This document shows, piece after piece, positions 33,690 to 46,338 of a stretch of DNA of 64,000 nt. This DNA comes from Chamaecrista fasciculata (taxonomy: Eukaryota; Streptophyta; Magnoliopsida; Fabales; Fabaceae): contig QANZ01019395.1 of assembly GCA_003254925.1 (NCBI GenBank), positions 370,164-434,163 of the forward strand, read 5' to 3'. The notes under the pieces were generated by a model. It ran no database searches, had not been told where the DNA came from, and saw nothing but the letters and a program-made list of their open reading frames with translations. The translations under genes and the position numbers were made by a program. Each line of letters opens with the position of its first letter. The stretch's first letter is position 1.

Positions 33690-35021
33690 GGACTTTGGTT
33701 TTTGTTCATATGAACAAAGATTGGTATCAGTTTAAAACAACTGTTTTAGTACAGTTGGTAGAGTGTGTATAAGGGAAGTTGGGCCACAAATTGGTCCAAA
33801 AAGCTAAGACAAATAATGGAAGGCCCAAGTATGGTGTTGGGCTATATTTGAATTTTTATAGGAAAGAGCCCAAGCTAAGCTAGCCCAGATATAGGAAAGA
33901 GGCACATAGATATTGGACCACTAATATTTAATAGTTACTCCATTATTCTTACTTATAGTTATAGCTTTGGAGAATTTTTACAAACAAACTATAGTTAAAC
34001 AAAATTTATTAATTTTCATAATTTAAAAATACATTTATAAGTAAATTATAGTTCAAAGAAATAAAAAAAATTAAGTTAGTTGAAGACTAATATATATATA
34101 TATATTGATAAAAAAATTGGTGGCTGGGTCATGCAAATCAGGTGGTCCTCATACCATACCTAACCTACCCATTACCCACGTCCCAAGTTAAACAGAAGAA
34201 TAGTATGAAAAAGAAAATTCTCACTATAGTTTTAAATTACTAAACTACCCTCATAGAAATCAGTATATATTTAATTATTTATCAACACCTTACACTTTTG
34301 CACTCTCAACTCTCACCCGGCTTCTGGAAGGTCTTAGGGGTATTTTAGATATTACAAACACAAAAGTCATTGCTAGCTTGGTCCTTGGGCAGTATGAACT
34401 ATGAAGTATGAACAACTCTCTTGTACTTACAAAGTCCTAAGTATTAACTTTGATGTTTTGTTCCTTTTTTTAGTTTGATTTTATTTTCCTTTTATTTGCT
34501 TTAATGATTCAGATAAAAATGAATTTTATTCTAGTTGAGTAAGATTATATATAAGATAAAAAAAAAAAAACTTTATTTCTTAATGGTATCAGTTTGAGGT
34601 TTCAAACAAATAAAAAAACCAAACTCTTCTACAACATATTTAACTGAGTTACATTTCTAAATCTAAAAAAATGAGATAAACTCATAAGATAAAAGTATAA
34701 AACTCCACAGAACAAACAAGAGAAGAAAGAAAGGTATGAATTTTACTTTCTGATAACATTCTTTCTCCTCACTTTCACGCCTCATGAACATTCAAATTGA
34801 CTTTTTTTTGTTAACTTTAGAAGATTTATATGTTTTAAATTCAACCTTTCAATTTTCTACGCAAGAAAGTTGACTTTTCTTCCATATGCACAGACGTCAT
34901 TGAATAGTGAAGACGTTGAAATCCATATATGCAGAAATTAAAAGGCCATAAAAGCCAAAAACTTTGATCATCTTTCATGTCCACAGTTGCAGAATCAAGG
35001 TGTTATTAGAGATTTTTTTCT

Positions 35022-35519
35022 ATGGCAAGTTACAAGAAGCAGGCATTGCATTTGATATTGCTTCTAGCTGTTTGTGCCATTTTGCTGTTTCAGATCAATC
35101 ACACAAGAGATAAAAGGCAGAGTTTTGGTTGTCAAATTAAGCTTTTTGAAGAATATGGGATTGTGTTATTAGGGCGTAAAGCAACCCCATCATGGTTGAT
35201 CAATCAAATAGCACTTCCTAATTTAGAAAATGCACATTTTGCAGCAGAAGAAGCTGAATATACAACAACAACTGAGGAAGAAGATTCCAGAAAGATTCAT
35301 TCAGAAGAATCAAGAAGTGAGTCAGAGTACTACCCAAATATGGTGATTAGTGAGGAATTGAATGATGTGAAGATCATCAAAGAAAAGGCCAAATTACAAT
35401 TAGATGGATCAAAATTAGAAGATGGGGTCTATAGCTTTCATGATGAAAATGGTGTTCCACCTGAGGGTAACATTCAAAGTTTTACTGTTAATGAACTTGG
35501 AGAAATAATTAACTGGTAA
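35022..35519 (+). CDS. Unknown 165 aa protein with N-terminal membrane/signal segment
   Basis: A single-exon ORF of 165 aa. Residues 7-24 (LHLILLLAVCAILLF region) form a strong hydrophobic segment after a short basic start (MASYKKQ), so it is a signal peptide or type II anchor. The lumenal/extracellular part has a basic patch (TRDKRQS), then GIVLLGRKATPSWLINQ, an acidic Glu/Ser-rich middle (about 75-110), and a C-terminus with DGVYSFHDENGVPPEGN and INW at the end. I do not recognise the family. It is probably a real gene: isolated long frame, codon use like a gene, biased acidic composition with conserved-looking C-terminus, and an AATAAA signal about 210 bp after the stop (35730). Possible secreted or Golgi/plasma-membrane role is inference only. 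Confidence 0.7.
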   Translation: MASYKKQALHLILLLAVCAILLFQINHTRDKRQSFGCQIKLFEEYGIVLLGRKATPSWLINQIALPNLENAHFAAEEAEYTTTTEEEDSRKIHSEESRSESEYYPNMVISEELNDVKIIKEKAKLQLDGSKLEDGVYSFHDENGVPPEGNIQSFTVNELGEIINW

Positions 35520-36478
35520 GTGGTAATAACATTTCCAAGTTTTACTTTTGGCACTTGGAGAAATCATCATTGATTTATGCATGAAGGAGTCACATCTGGA
35601 GAAGTTAGAGATCGATGCTGGGATTTTTTAAGGATTGATTATGAATAGCTCATGCTGACAGGTAGTTATTGGTTGGAAGTCTGTAAAAAATCTGTTTTTA
35701 CATTTGAGCATGATTGAGTACGTCTTTTAAATAAAATTGATGTGTGATAATTTTATGTAAAGCTTATAATAAATATTTGAACAGCTTTGTTGTAGGTCTT
35801 ATTTGAGTAAGAAATTACACATCATTTTCTTGGAAGAGATATATATCAATCAACGGCCACATATATATATATATATATATAGCTTGATGGAGGCTTTTCA
35901 TTGAGGTGTTTTGTATTCCTTAAAACTCAAATATGAGAAAAGGATACATGGGTCAATGGCTACAAAATATGTATTTTATATTTGAACCAAACTCTGATCC
36001 TTCGAAGTTTTAGGTGTGATCCTTGTGTTGTGAGTAGACAATTTTCTTGGTGACGAAGCAAGTTTGGAGCTAGAGTACTTACATGAGTCAAAGAAAATTC
36101 ATAATAGAGTATGTGAGAGTACTTTCAATGATAAAGTCAGTAAACAAATGTGAGAGTAGCCGATTGATAAATTGAGATTCTTGAATAATGAAGAATCTTT
36201 GAGGGAGGTTTTGATGATTTGTCTCTTAAAAAATCTTAAACCTTCTAAAGAACAAAACCTACACGCTTAAACCACGGATTATTACTACGGTCACAATAAT
36301 ATGTTGTGATGTTGATGTGGATTTCAATGGGGGAAGATGAAGAAGGTCTTTCAAGGCCATCATGTTTCTTAAAATATTTCTCAACATACGATCCAAAATG
36401 ATGACAAGTCTTACATCAAGAATCAAGAATTGGAAATAAAGTAATAAACGGAGTTTACTATAATTTTTATATAATTTA
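35520..36478. other. Intergenic DNA after the 165 aa gene
   Basis: The 3' flank includes AAATAAAATTGATGTG near 35729 (likely polyadenylation region) and a TA microsatellite (about 35861-35882). Otherwise there are no genes; the ORFs in this stretch are short and lack recognisable motifs. Confidence 0.6.
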
Positions 36479-37057
36479 GGCAAAACACCCTTTCGTGCCC
36501 CTAACGTTTGTAGTGATTTTCAGTTATGCCCCTAACGTTTCATTTGTATCAGTTGTGCCCCTAATGTGAAACGTTAGTTTCAATTATGCCCCCAATTTCA
36601 ATCATCCACAAAAAAAAAACACCATTTTCGCATGATTTGAGCTCGGTTTTGATCAGATTTCATATGGGTTTTAATTTTCGGGCATCACAAACTTGATTCC
36701 TTGGATCAATTTCAAAGATTAAGCTCAAAATAGCCCAAAATCCGAAGAAAATCAGACTCGATGAACCCCAAAAAGGACCAAAACGAAATGCAGCAAAACG
36801 AAGCATTTTTCTCAAAATTTTCATGTGCAAAATGATCCTTAGGAGCGGAAAATGAGTACCCATAAACTCATTTATCAAAACAAACTGAAATGAACACGGA
36901 TCGAAGCTCAAAAGTTCCGAAAAACGGTACACTAACGAGGGTGGGGGCATAATTGAAACTAACGTTTCACATTAGGGGCACAACTGATACAAATGAAACG
37001 TTAGGGATATAACTGAAAATCACCGCAAACGTTAGGAGCACGAAAGGGTGTTTTGCC
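36479..37057. mobile_element. MULE-like element with GGCAAAACACCC ends
   Basis: 579 bp with the exact 9-bp duplication TATAATTTA (36470-36478 and 37058-37066). The inverted ends GGCAAAACACCCTTTCGTGC and its partner are about 120 bp long and built from GCCCCTAACGTT units. The centre (about 36600-36930) is not repetitive and could be captured sequence, though no product is recognisable. Confidence 0.85.
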
Positions 37058-37204
37058 TATAATTTATTTTGAATATTATGTTTAATTATAATAAAATAAA
37101 AGGGTTTCCTAGTTCTCCCTCTTGTTTTTATTTTGATTAAAAAAATATGCTTTAAAAGTATTTTCTGTAAATAATTTACCATTTTTTTTTGTCAGAGACG
37201 AGAA

Positions 37205-37242
37205 TAAACAAAAACACTTAAGCAAGTGTTAGTCTTTATTAT

Positions 37243-37273
<31 letters not shown>

Positions 37274-37550
37274 ACCTACTTAACTACACAAAGTCACATA
37301 CTCATATTCCATCGATGTGGGGTTTGAAACCACCACAAGGACATGTCCCAACCACGCACTTTGCACTCCTGTCCTAATTTTTTTTACTGCTCACGCACAT
37401 ACGTTTCTTTTTTATTGGTCAAAAACAAAAATGGACAAAACAATTAATTTAGGTGTCAGTCTTTATTCCCTTATAACCTACTCCTATTTAAATACACACT
37501 CCCATCCCACTTATGTGGGCTTGAAACCATCACTAGGGCATCTACAATTT
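37205..37550. repeat. Diverged tandem repeat (two units of about 225 bp)
   Basis: Unit 1 (37205-37375) and unit 2 (37428-37545) share, in order, AAACAAAAACA, GTCAGTCTTTATT-like, ATAACCTACT, a TAC-rich stretch, and GTGGGGTTTGAAACCA / GTGGGCTTGAAACCA followed by CACTAGGG-type sequence. A TA microsatellite (about 37247-37274) lies in unit 1. Confidence 0.6.
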
Positions 37551-37553
37551 TTA

Positions 37554-39345
37554 GGGCCAGTTCGTTTAAAGGATTTATTAAATTATAATTTGATTAAATT
37601 ATAATCTGATTAGATTATAATCAAATGGTGTTTGGATGAGTTTTTGAAAAAAGAGATTTTTAGGATGTGAAATTATTTAAATAGGTATGTAATGATTGAG
37701 TTTGGTAGATAGAAGGGTGTGGAAATTGATATATTGTATAGGGATAAAATTGAAATAAAATATTACTTTTTGACTTTTTAGATTTTGTGAATAATTTGAG
37801 TTGTTTAGATAATAATTTTGAAAAGTAGTTTTTTGTTGTGTGAAATTTATTGCATTGAGATTTGTTTTAGAAGCTCCAACTTGGAGCTTTTTCTAAATTA
37901 TTTTGATAGATTATTTCACTTGATAACTACACAATATACATACTATAATTACAATTATCGTATATTGCCCATGTAATTTTCTATGATGACATTTACTTTT
38001 TGGTCTTTCATTCTGTATTGACTGAACGAACCAGCCACTTAAAAAAATACGAGTTTGTTGGTTCATGTGATGTTAAAATCGTGAACGATTTGGTCTCTCG
38101 GTTAAAATAATAGTCATTGTCCATCTGCTTCTCTCTCTATATTACAACTATAATTATTTAATTTCGTCAAAATAAATTTTAGACAAAAAAATTGATTTTT
38201 GAGCCATCTAATTTTTATCAAGTTAATACATCAGTCCCTAATAGAGAAAACAAAAGTTGAAAACATACCGAGTTGTTCCAAAATAGTGATAAATCGTTAT
38301 TTAAAATCAAATTTTAAATAGATTTAAAGGTCATTTTGGTTCTAAATGTATGTCTTAATGTTCATTTTGATCCATTATGTTTTAAAATGTTCAAATTGGT
38401 CCTAAATGTTTGTAAAATGTTTCATTTTGGTCATAAACTATTGAATATGGCTTGTTTCAAGTTCAAACGTGACGCGTTTAGAGCTACGTATTGTTATCAA
38501 AGAGTACTTTCTCTATCCAGTTGGGGCCGTCAACAAACGAGGTCAAATCAGTCCTGAAAATAGATCGCTCGTTTTATGGTCAAACAAGTAATGCTAATTA
38601 TATCTCTCTCATTTCAAATTCGAATGCGACAAATTTAGAGCTATGAGTTCCTCTTAACAAGTCATTTGAATTTGAAATGAAAAACGAGAGAAATATGACC
38701 AAATTCAATAGTTTGACATTAAAATGAAACATTTTACTAATATTTAGGACCAAAATAAATCATTTTGCAAACTTTTAAGACCAATTTGAATATTTTGAAA
38801 CATAATGGACCAAAATGAACATTAAGGCATACATTTAGGACCAAAATGACCCTTTGACCTTTTTAAATATTTTGGTTGAATTTATTTTTTGAATTTATAT
38901 AGTTAATTTTTTAAATAAGAGGGATAGAAATTATATTTAATAATAAACATATAATATTAATTCTATTTAAATAAAAAATAAATTATTATTATTATTTTAT
39001 TAAATATTAAAAAAATTAAAAGTAAAAAGATAATTATAATAATTTAGGAAAAAAAAATTTTAGAGAATTGATCAAAAGTAATGTGATGGAAAGAGATTGT
39101 TGTAGAAGTAATAAATGAGGAGTGATAAAATAACTAAAAATGTCCTTTGTGTATATTTGAATATATATTGAAATATAGGTAATTATATGTATGTTAATAG
39201 GGGTATAATAGTAATTGAGTATTTAAAAATATGAGATTTTTGTAGATTATAATCTAATTAATCTAATTTAAAACAAATAGAATTATTTCAAATTTTGAAC
39301 TAAAATCAAATTATAATTTGATAGATCATTTAAACAAACTGAGCC
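37554..39345. mobile_element. PIF/Harbinger-like element with nested MULE-like MITE
   Basis: 1792 bp flanked by TTA (37551-37553 and 39346-39348). Left end GGGCCAGTTCGTTTAAAGGA, right end in reverse complement GGCTCAGTTTGTTTAAATGA; both continue into TCAAATTATAATTTGAT. A different family from the GGGTGTG elements. It carries the insertion 38321-38860. No transposase ORF. It ends about 420 bp upstream of the STT3A start codon. Confidence 0.83.
38321..38860. mobile_element. Nested MULE-like foldback MITE
   Basis: 540 bp with the exact 9-bp duplication TTTTAAATA (38312-38320 and 38861-38869). Inverted ends contain AAAGGTCATTTTGGTTCTAA and the partner AAAGGGTCATTTTGGTCCTA; arms are about 130 bp with ATGTTCATTTTGGTCC units. 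It is inserted inside the 37554-39345 Harbinger-like element, so it is the younger of the two. Confidence 0.78.
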
Positions 39346-39466
39346 TTAATCCTTAACTCGTTATATAAAGATGATTTTTTTTTAAAAAAAATAATAAAAG
39401 CAAATTAATTATGAAAAGAATTCGGGCAAAAAAAAAACAGAGAAGCTACCTCCAATGGTATGACGC

Positions 39467-39497
39467 GACGTGGCAAGCACCTCACTTTTGGACCAAT
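39467..39497 (+). promoter_or_regulatory. bZIP site plus CCAAT box in the STT3A promoter
   Basis: GACGTGGC (39467-39474) and CCAAT (39493-39497) lie about 290 bp upstream of the STT3A ATG. On the minus strand they read ATTGG followed by CCACGTC, the two half-sites of plant ER-stress elements, but with a wider spacing than the classical ERSE. A CT-rich tract (39719-39740) lies in the leader. Confidence 0.4.
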
Positions 39498-39762
39498 AGG
39501 CGAAGCAAACCTTGACAACGTAATAAGATTTTGCCATGTCATTGAACCGAATGGCAATGTTTGTAATTAGATGCAAACTTTAGACCCATTATTGACATTT
39601 CGGCAAAATTGCGAGTTTCTTCATTGCCTCGTAAATTAGTAGACACATCTCAGTCTTCACTCTTCTCGCCTCCTTTGGGGACGACGACTCAAAAAGGCTT
39701 ACACTCTCACAGTTGACGTACTCTCTCTCTCTCTCTCTCTACTAAGCTCAATTTGGCCGTCA

Positions 39763-42700
39763 ATGGCGGCCTCCGATGCTGCCAACGCCGCTACCTCCTT
39801 CAGGAATGCTTTCGGGAGCGTCCTTTCTTTCTTCATCTTAATCCTGATTGGCGTTCTTGCATTCTCGATCCGTCTCTTCTCTGTAAGCATTTTAACAATA
39901 GTCTTTTTCGTTCTGTAGATCTGATTACGTATTTTCTTTTCAATTCATTGCTTCTTCATGTTTAGCTCTTGCCGATTTGCACATAAGGAGTGAGTGGCCG
40001 ATCCAGAAAGTCTTTCTTATTTGTTAGAAGCATAAATTTAGTCTGTAACTGTCGTTTCTGGTTGATGAGATACTGATGAAAGAAAAGGGTGCCGAGTCTC
40101 GGTGGCAAATTTATCACTTTTACTATCTTCTTGACATTGCACTCTTTGCTTTAGAGTATTTGAGTTCATGAAGTTTATTTTCTTTGTAATTTATCACAGT
40201 TTTTGCTTTTTTTCTAGGTCCATATTAGCCTGTATATGATCATTTGTCGATCAGGGTTGTTCTAAGTTCTAACATTCTACGACATTTTTCGTGCATTGAT
40301 ATGCAGGTTATAAAGTACGAGAGCGTCATTCATGAGTTTGACCCTTATTTCAATTATAGAGTCACTCAGGTGAGCTTTATGTGCAATGGAGCTTTTTCCA
40401 CCCATTGGCACTTTTCTTGGGAAGACTGACGACTCTATCAAGCTGAATAGCTGATTTCCCCTGTGCTTCCCAGTTTATGATTATTGATTTTTCAAAAATA
40501 TAAATTTTTTATAATTTTTTTTAACCGTTTGTTTCAGTTTGTTGTGCTTCAAAATGCACTATATTGTGAACATACACAAAGGTTTATTGGATTTTGTTTA
40601 GCATGTGCTTGAAAAATAACCAGCTTTATCATCTCTGCATTATTATTATTTTCTGAAAGAAAGGATCTATTGCTTGCCTTAGTTCACTTCATAGTTGCTA
40701 CTAAGCAATATAGGTTCACAGAAGATGACAGGAAGTTGTTTGGTTTCAGTTTCTGACGAAGAATGGAATATATGATTTCTGGAACTGGTTTGATGATCGA
40801 ACTTGGTAAGTAACTGGTGTATGAAGTGAAACTCCTCTATCTTATTCATGTATTCTGTTTTACCAGCTTGCTGGTTGTTCATTATGTTTCTAGTGTTAAT
40901 GTGTTTCAACCTTAAATTCAAGGTATCCTCTTGGTCGTGTAATTGGTGGGACTGTCTATCCTGGTTTGACCCTGACAGCAGGAACCTTATGGAAGTAAGT
41001 ATTATAAAATATGCAAGTAGCAATTTTTGTTACTGACATTCTGTGGTTTTCTATTGATGGAAGATTCAATGTTGGTAAATATATTTGTTAGCATTTATTT
41101 TGATATTGATCTGAGGGTGATGTAATTTTCAATCAATCTCTTCTGGTGTCAGGATACTGAATTCCTTAAACATTCCTCTGTCAGTAGAGACCGTGTGTGT
41201 ATTTACTGCACCTATATTTTCAGCCTTTGCTTCATGGGCGACTTATCTTCTGACTAAGGTCTGTTCTTTTATCCAAACTGTGTTTCTTAATTGTATTTTT
41301 TGGTTTATTCTCAATCTATATGCTAATATAGTGCACCTGCCACCTGCAGGAAGTTAAGGGTACTGGGGCTGGCCTAACAGCAGCAGTTCTTTTGGCCATG
41401 GTAAATTTCTTAGCAGGCTCTATGATTTAATGAGATTGTCTTTGTTGAAATTTTGGTATATTCTTGGTAGTGATTAGCGATACTAATGACATTAATCTTG
41501 TAAGGCAGTCTCTTTATTTCGTGTTTAAAACCATTTGATGTTGTTTATTTTATTTTGAACGTTCTTGTTTTAGTGACTTCAACTTAAGACTCTTGTGAAG
41601 AAACATCTGTTAAGATTACCACACTCTGTTGTTGTTTGTCTTGTGCCTTACACAGTAAGATTCTATAAGTCGTTTCTTGTTGTTTTGCACCTCTGTCTTA
41701 TCTTAGTTGTTACCTCCTAGCTTGTTTGCAGTATTACCATATCTCCTACTTAAGACTGGCTTATTTGTTTGGATGGTGGATTGGTGTTGAAACTTTGTTT
41801 TGTTGTTGAAAAGACAAAAAGTCATATCTGAAGGTAGACAAAGGCTATGGTGCTAATTTTCATTGGTGGTATTAACAGTCAATGATAAAATTTAGTGGTG
41901 CAGCATTTTTAACTAGTATGCATGATGAATGTGTCATGCATGTCTTTTTAAAAGAGGTGGATAGTATAAACTGATTGAATATGTATGTTGATATGCTGTA
42001 TCTGTTGTACGTATTTAGTGGTCTTGACTCCTGTGTATAAAATCTGATGATACTTCTATTTGAATTACAAGTTGACCTGTATGTAAATATGTGATGATTT
42101 TTCCATTCTTATATATTTTTGTTTCTGGTCCTTTACTCCCCTTATGTTAGTGGTTCCTCTTCTTTAAATGCTTTTTTTTTTGCAGGTCCCTTCATATATA
42201 TCTCGGTCTGTGGCTGGCAGCTATGATAATGAAGCTGTTGCTATATTTGCTTTGATCTTCACTTTCTATCTCTATATAAAGGTTAACTTCTTGCTTTGGC
42301 ATCTTTTTTTTTTTCTGTGTTTTTGTGGTAATCTCTTCAAATTTTTCAAAAAATTATTGGAACACTATTTTATTGTATTATATATTATTATTATTATAAT
42401 TCATTTGCCAATAATGTTATTGAAATATTCTGCATCATCTGTTGCTTACGCACTCCTCTCTTCTCTGTTAAGTTTCTGACTTCACTCGTGTCTTGTAGAC
42501 ACTAAATACAGGGTCTCTCTTTTATGCCACTTTGAATGCCATTGCATACTTCTACATGGTAAGTTTTGTGCCATATGATTCTTTTTAGTTTCTTGATGTT
42601 ATGCAGCTTCACAACTTTGTTATCTGTTTTCTTCTTCTTCTTTTGTTTCTTGCAGGTTTGCTCATGGGGTGGGTACACTTTTATCATCAACCTCATTCCA

Positions 42701-45700
42701 ATGCATGTACTATTGTGCATCATCACTGGTCGCTATTCCTCTCGTTTGTACATTGCATATGCGCCCCTTGTGAGTATTTGTGATCATTCTGTTACTTTTG
42801 AGTTTGATTAATTCATTTTCTTTATGATTGAAAAGTGGAGAATGCATTTTACTCTGACTTGGGCACTTGGCATATCTTGCTTTTGTTTAACATCATGGGT
42901 TTCCTCAATGCAGGTTGTCTTGGGCACGCTTTTGGCCTCCTTGGTGCCCGTTGTTGGATTTAATGCTGTAATGACATCAGAACATTTTGCATCTTTTCTG
43001 GTGAGTTTGCCATTACTCTTTGAAACAACACCGATCGTAGGCATAAAAATTAGGTTTTACAAGTAAAAAATTAACTATTTCTATTTCATGTCAACTTATA
43101 ACTACTTGAATGCAATTTTTGTTATTTATCTGATTAAAAGAAACAACAATAATAATCAAAGCCTTTTCCCACTAGGTAGGGTCGGCTATATGGATAATGA
43201 TGGTTGCCGGGTCCACCAATTATAATTAAGCCTAATCTGCACTCAAAGATAGAATATTAGTAGTAGAGGCGAGAATAGGGTCGATCCACAGAGACTAGTC
43301 TTGCCCACAGGTTATGCTATTATAAACCACAAAAATAAGGAACCAGTGAATACGTCTTGCCCAAGATTAATGTCTGTGACTTTAATCTTGCCCAAGACTA
43401 GTGACGTAAGAGGTAATTTTGGACGAATGTAATAAAAAGCAATTGTAAATTAATAGGGTTATTACCGATTGATTGGAGTCTTGGCCGGGATCGTTTTTCA
43501 TGGAGTTTCACACTTGATCATTGATACCAAAATAATGTTATCCCATCAAAATAAACAGGTTAACGAATTCATAAGATGAAATCACTCTTTCATTAAGGTT
43601 GATTAAAGGATAACGTATCCAATTTAACCACTTATTAACTAGATGAATCCGACACGATCGACAATTCAATCTAAATTAATAGAATAAAGAACCGAAAGAT
43701 ATTAACCCTAACAATTAATTTACGAAATTACTTGTTAGATTTTCTTCTCCCTGACATGGTACGACCATCTTAGTTGCTACTTAGTGATGAATTTACTAAT
43801 TACGAATTAATAAGAACACCTAGCGTTATGTTTACAAATCAAAATAAATAACTTTGGCCAAGAGTTATAAAATCAGCTTGAAACATATATAAAGAGATAA
43901 GTAGGAGAAAGAAAAATATATTAAATTCATGAAATGGAAAATATGAACAAGATCTCACAAATGTTGAAACTTCCAATCCAAATTCACCCTAAGCCAAGAT
44001 AAGAGAGTTAGCTGCGCAGGGCCATTGAGCACCAAAATATGTAAAATATGAAATTCAACGTGGAGTCTAAGATCCGCTTGTGAAAACCCTAGGGTCCCTA
44101 TTTATAGAGCTAATTCTAACTGAAAATCCCACAAATCCCTTAGATTTAGATTACAAAATCTTCTAATAACCCCAAAAGATATTAACTACTATACGCCTCT
44201 TTTTTAGATAACAGAATCTGCGTAAGTCTTGGGCAACACGTATGCAGTGCAAGGATATCTTTTAGTTTGAAACTTCAGAATCTGCATGACTCTTGGGCAA
44301 GACGTGTGCAAAACAAAATGTATCTTTTAGATCTTGATTTTAAGGGACTTTGAGGATCTTTCCTTACCTGCAAAGCAAACTAAAGATTGAATAAGTACCG
44401 AATCCTAATTTATAAACATGATATTTACCAAATAAAGAATCAATCTAAAAATATATCACATTTTCAATTTAATTTGAAGTTTGAGAGAAAATCTAGAATC
44501 TATGATATTTTGGGGTAAATCTTTAGATATAATATTCAAATATAGACAAAATACCCCCTAAAAGTCTGCCTAAAATCAGACTTATCAGATAAACTAATGT
44601 CAATGTGTTCTATTTTTGCACATGTCCACAATTAGGTTATTAATGGATAAATCTTTCCGGATAATTTCTCCAATAGTTTTCTTTGGTCTTCATCTTCCCT
44701 GAATTATTAGACTATCATCCATTTGGTCAACTCTATCCGCTCAATAATCTTCTCCCATAATTTCATAGTATGGCTCATGAGTTCGATCTTCCTATGGTTC
44801 CCGCAATTTTGTATATCTCCCTTGTTCTTATACACTGGCATTTTTTACCATTATCCATTCTTCTCAATGCTTGTACCACTTCATGCTCTTGGATTCTACG
44901 ATAGAAACTGTAATTGAGATCCTCTTCATTAGTACTTATCCCAATCGTATCTCAAGAAGACGTTTGTCCCTCGTTAAAAAGTTTGTGAAAGTACTCCTTC
45001 CATCTTTCTTGAATGTCTTGATCTTTTACCAAGATATTACCATCTTCATCCTTGATACATTTCACTTGATCAATATCTTTTGTCTTTCGCTCTCTACTCT
45101 TAGCAAGTTTAAATTTTTTTCTCTCCCCATCTTTGGTCCCTAAAGAATGGTGTAACCCTTTATCTGATTAAAAGAATTAGAAGAAAAAAATCAGAAAATT
45201 AGAAAGAAGGAAAATGTATTATTCTAGAAACAATATATCAAGATAAACAAAAACAAACAAGAGTTAATGTCTGCAATTATGTTCAAGGTTCCACAGGGCA
45301 TGCATGGCACGGCTAGTAAAATGTCCTTGAGCTGAGACTCACAACACCATTGTTTTCTATTCATTTGTTTTGGGAAATATTTACAAACTTTCAAATGGGC
45401 GAGGAAAGGTCACCAGAAAGCCTGATTACAGTGATTGACCCACCAAGCCAAACCATTATGTGTGATTGGCAGCGGGTTTCAGCAACAAAGTCAAACCCTC
45501 GATATTGTGGACAATGATTTGAAATATTCCCTTGAAGTAATCTTTTTTCAGGTTTTTGTTAAGAAGGATGTATAGATCCATTTAGTCAATTTCAAGCATA
45601 ATAAATTATGTGCCATCCCATGTGAGAGTCAATGTGATATCTTTCTCTATATGAGCTTATGCTCATTTATGAATGAGATAGAACATGAAAAATACCTTGC

Positions 45701-46303
45701 TTTTTGCTATGAAGATAGTCGGTACTAGTTTGCCTAGTATCTAATTTATATGATAATTTATACAAACACTATTTGCTTTTCGTTGTCCACTTGTTTTGGG
45801 TTTTAGCACAATATGCGACTGACATACTTTGACTTAGAAAATGGATAAGCAATTGAAATATTTACTAGTTAAATTTTATAGCTTACAAAAATCATGGTGC
45901 TGTTAACCTCTAGCATTTACTTTATCTCCTCCTGCTTTATTTAATTGGAAGCCTTATTTTTACTTTTCTCTTTGTTGATTCACAGGTTTTCATTATTATC
46001 CATGTGGTGGCTCTTGTTTACTACATCAAAGGGATTCTATCACCAAACATGTTCAAAGTTGCTGTGACACTAGTTGTGTCTATTGGCCTGTGAGCATCCC
46101 TTTGTATGATTTCTTTTACTGCTGAAAACATGACACGGAAAACTGAACTGATCTCAAACTTATGGATCATTTCTTTTTCAGGGCAGTGTGTTGTGCGATG
46201 ATAGCAGTGCTTATAGCAGTGGTAGCTTCAAGTCCAACAAAGGGATGGAGTGGACGGAGCTTAAGTCTTCTAGACCCGTAAGTGCCTTGTTGACAAATTT
46301 TAT

Positions 46304-46338
<35 letters not shown>

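Larger units (their letters stand above)
31372..34980. other. Intergenic DNA with repeat remnants
   Basis: A 3.6 kb AT-rich stretch with no convincing conserved gene. It holds a weak short secreted-type ORF on the minus strand (32250-32444), a repeat remnant (33249-33500), a micro-insertion (33630-33689) and short TATA runs (e.g. about 34090-34105). Confidence 0.6.

Noticed and set aside
33745-33775. ACAGTTGGTAGAGTGTGTA, resembling a tRNA A-box region
   Set aside because: No B-box (GGTTCGAATCC-like) follows at the right distance and no cloverleaf is apparent.
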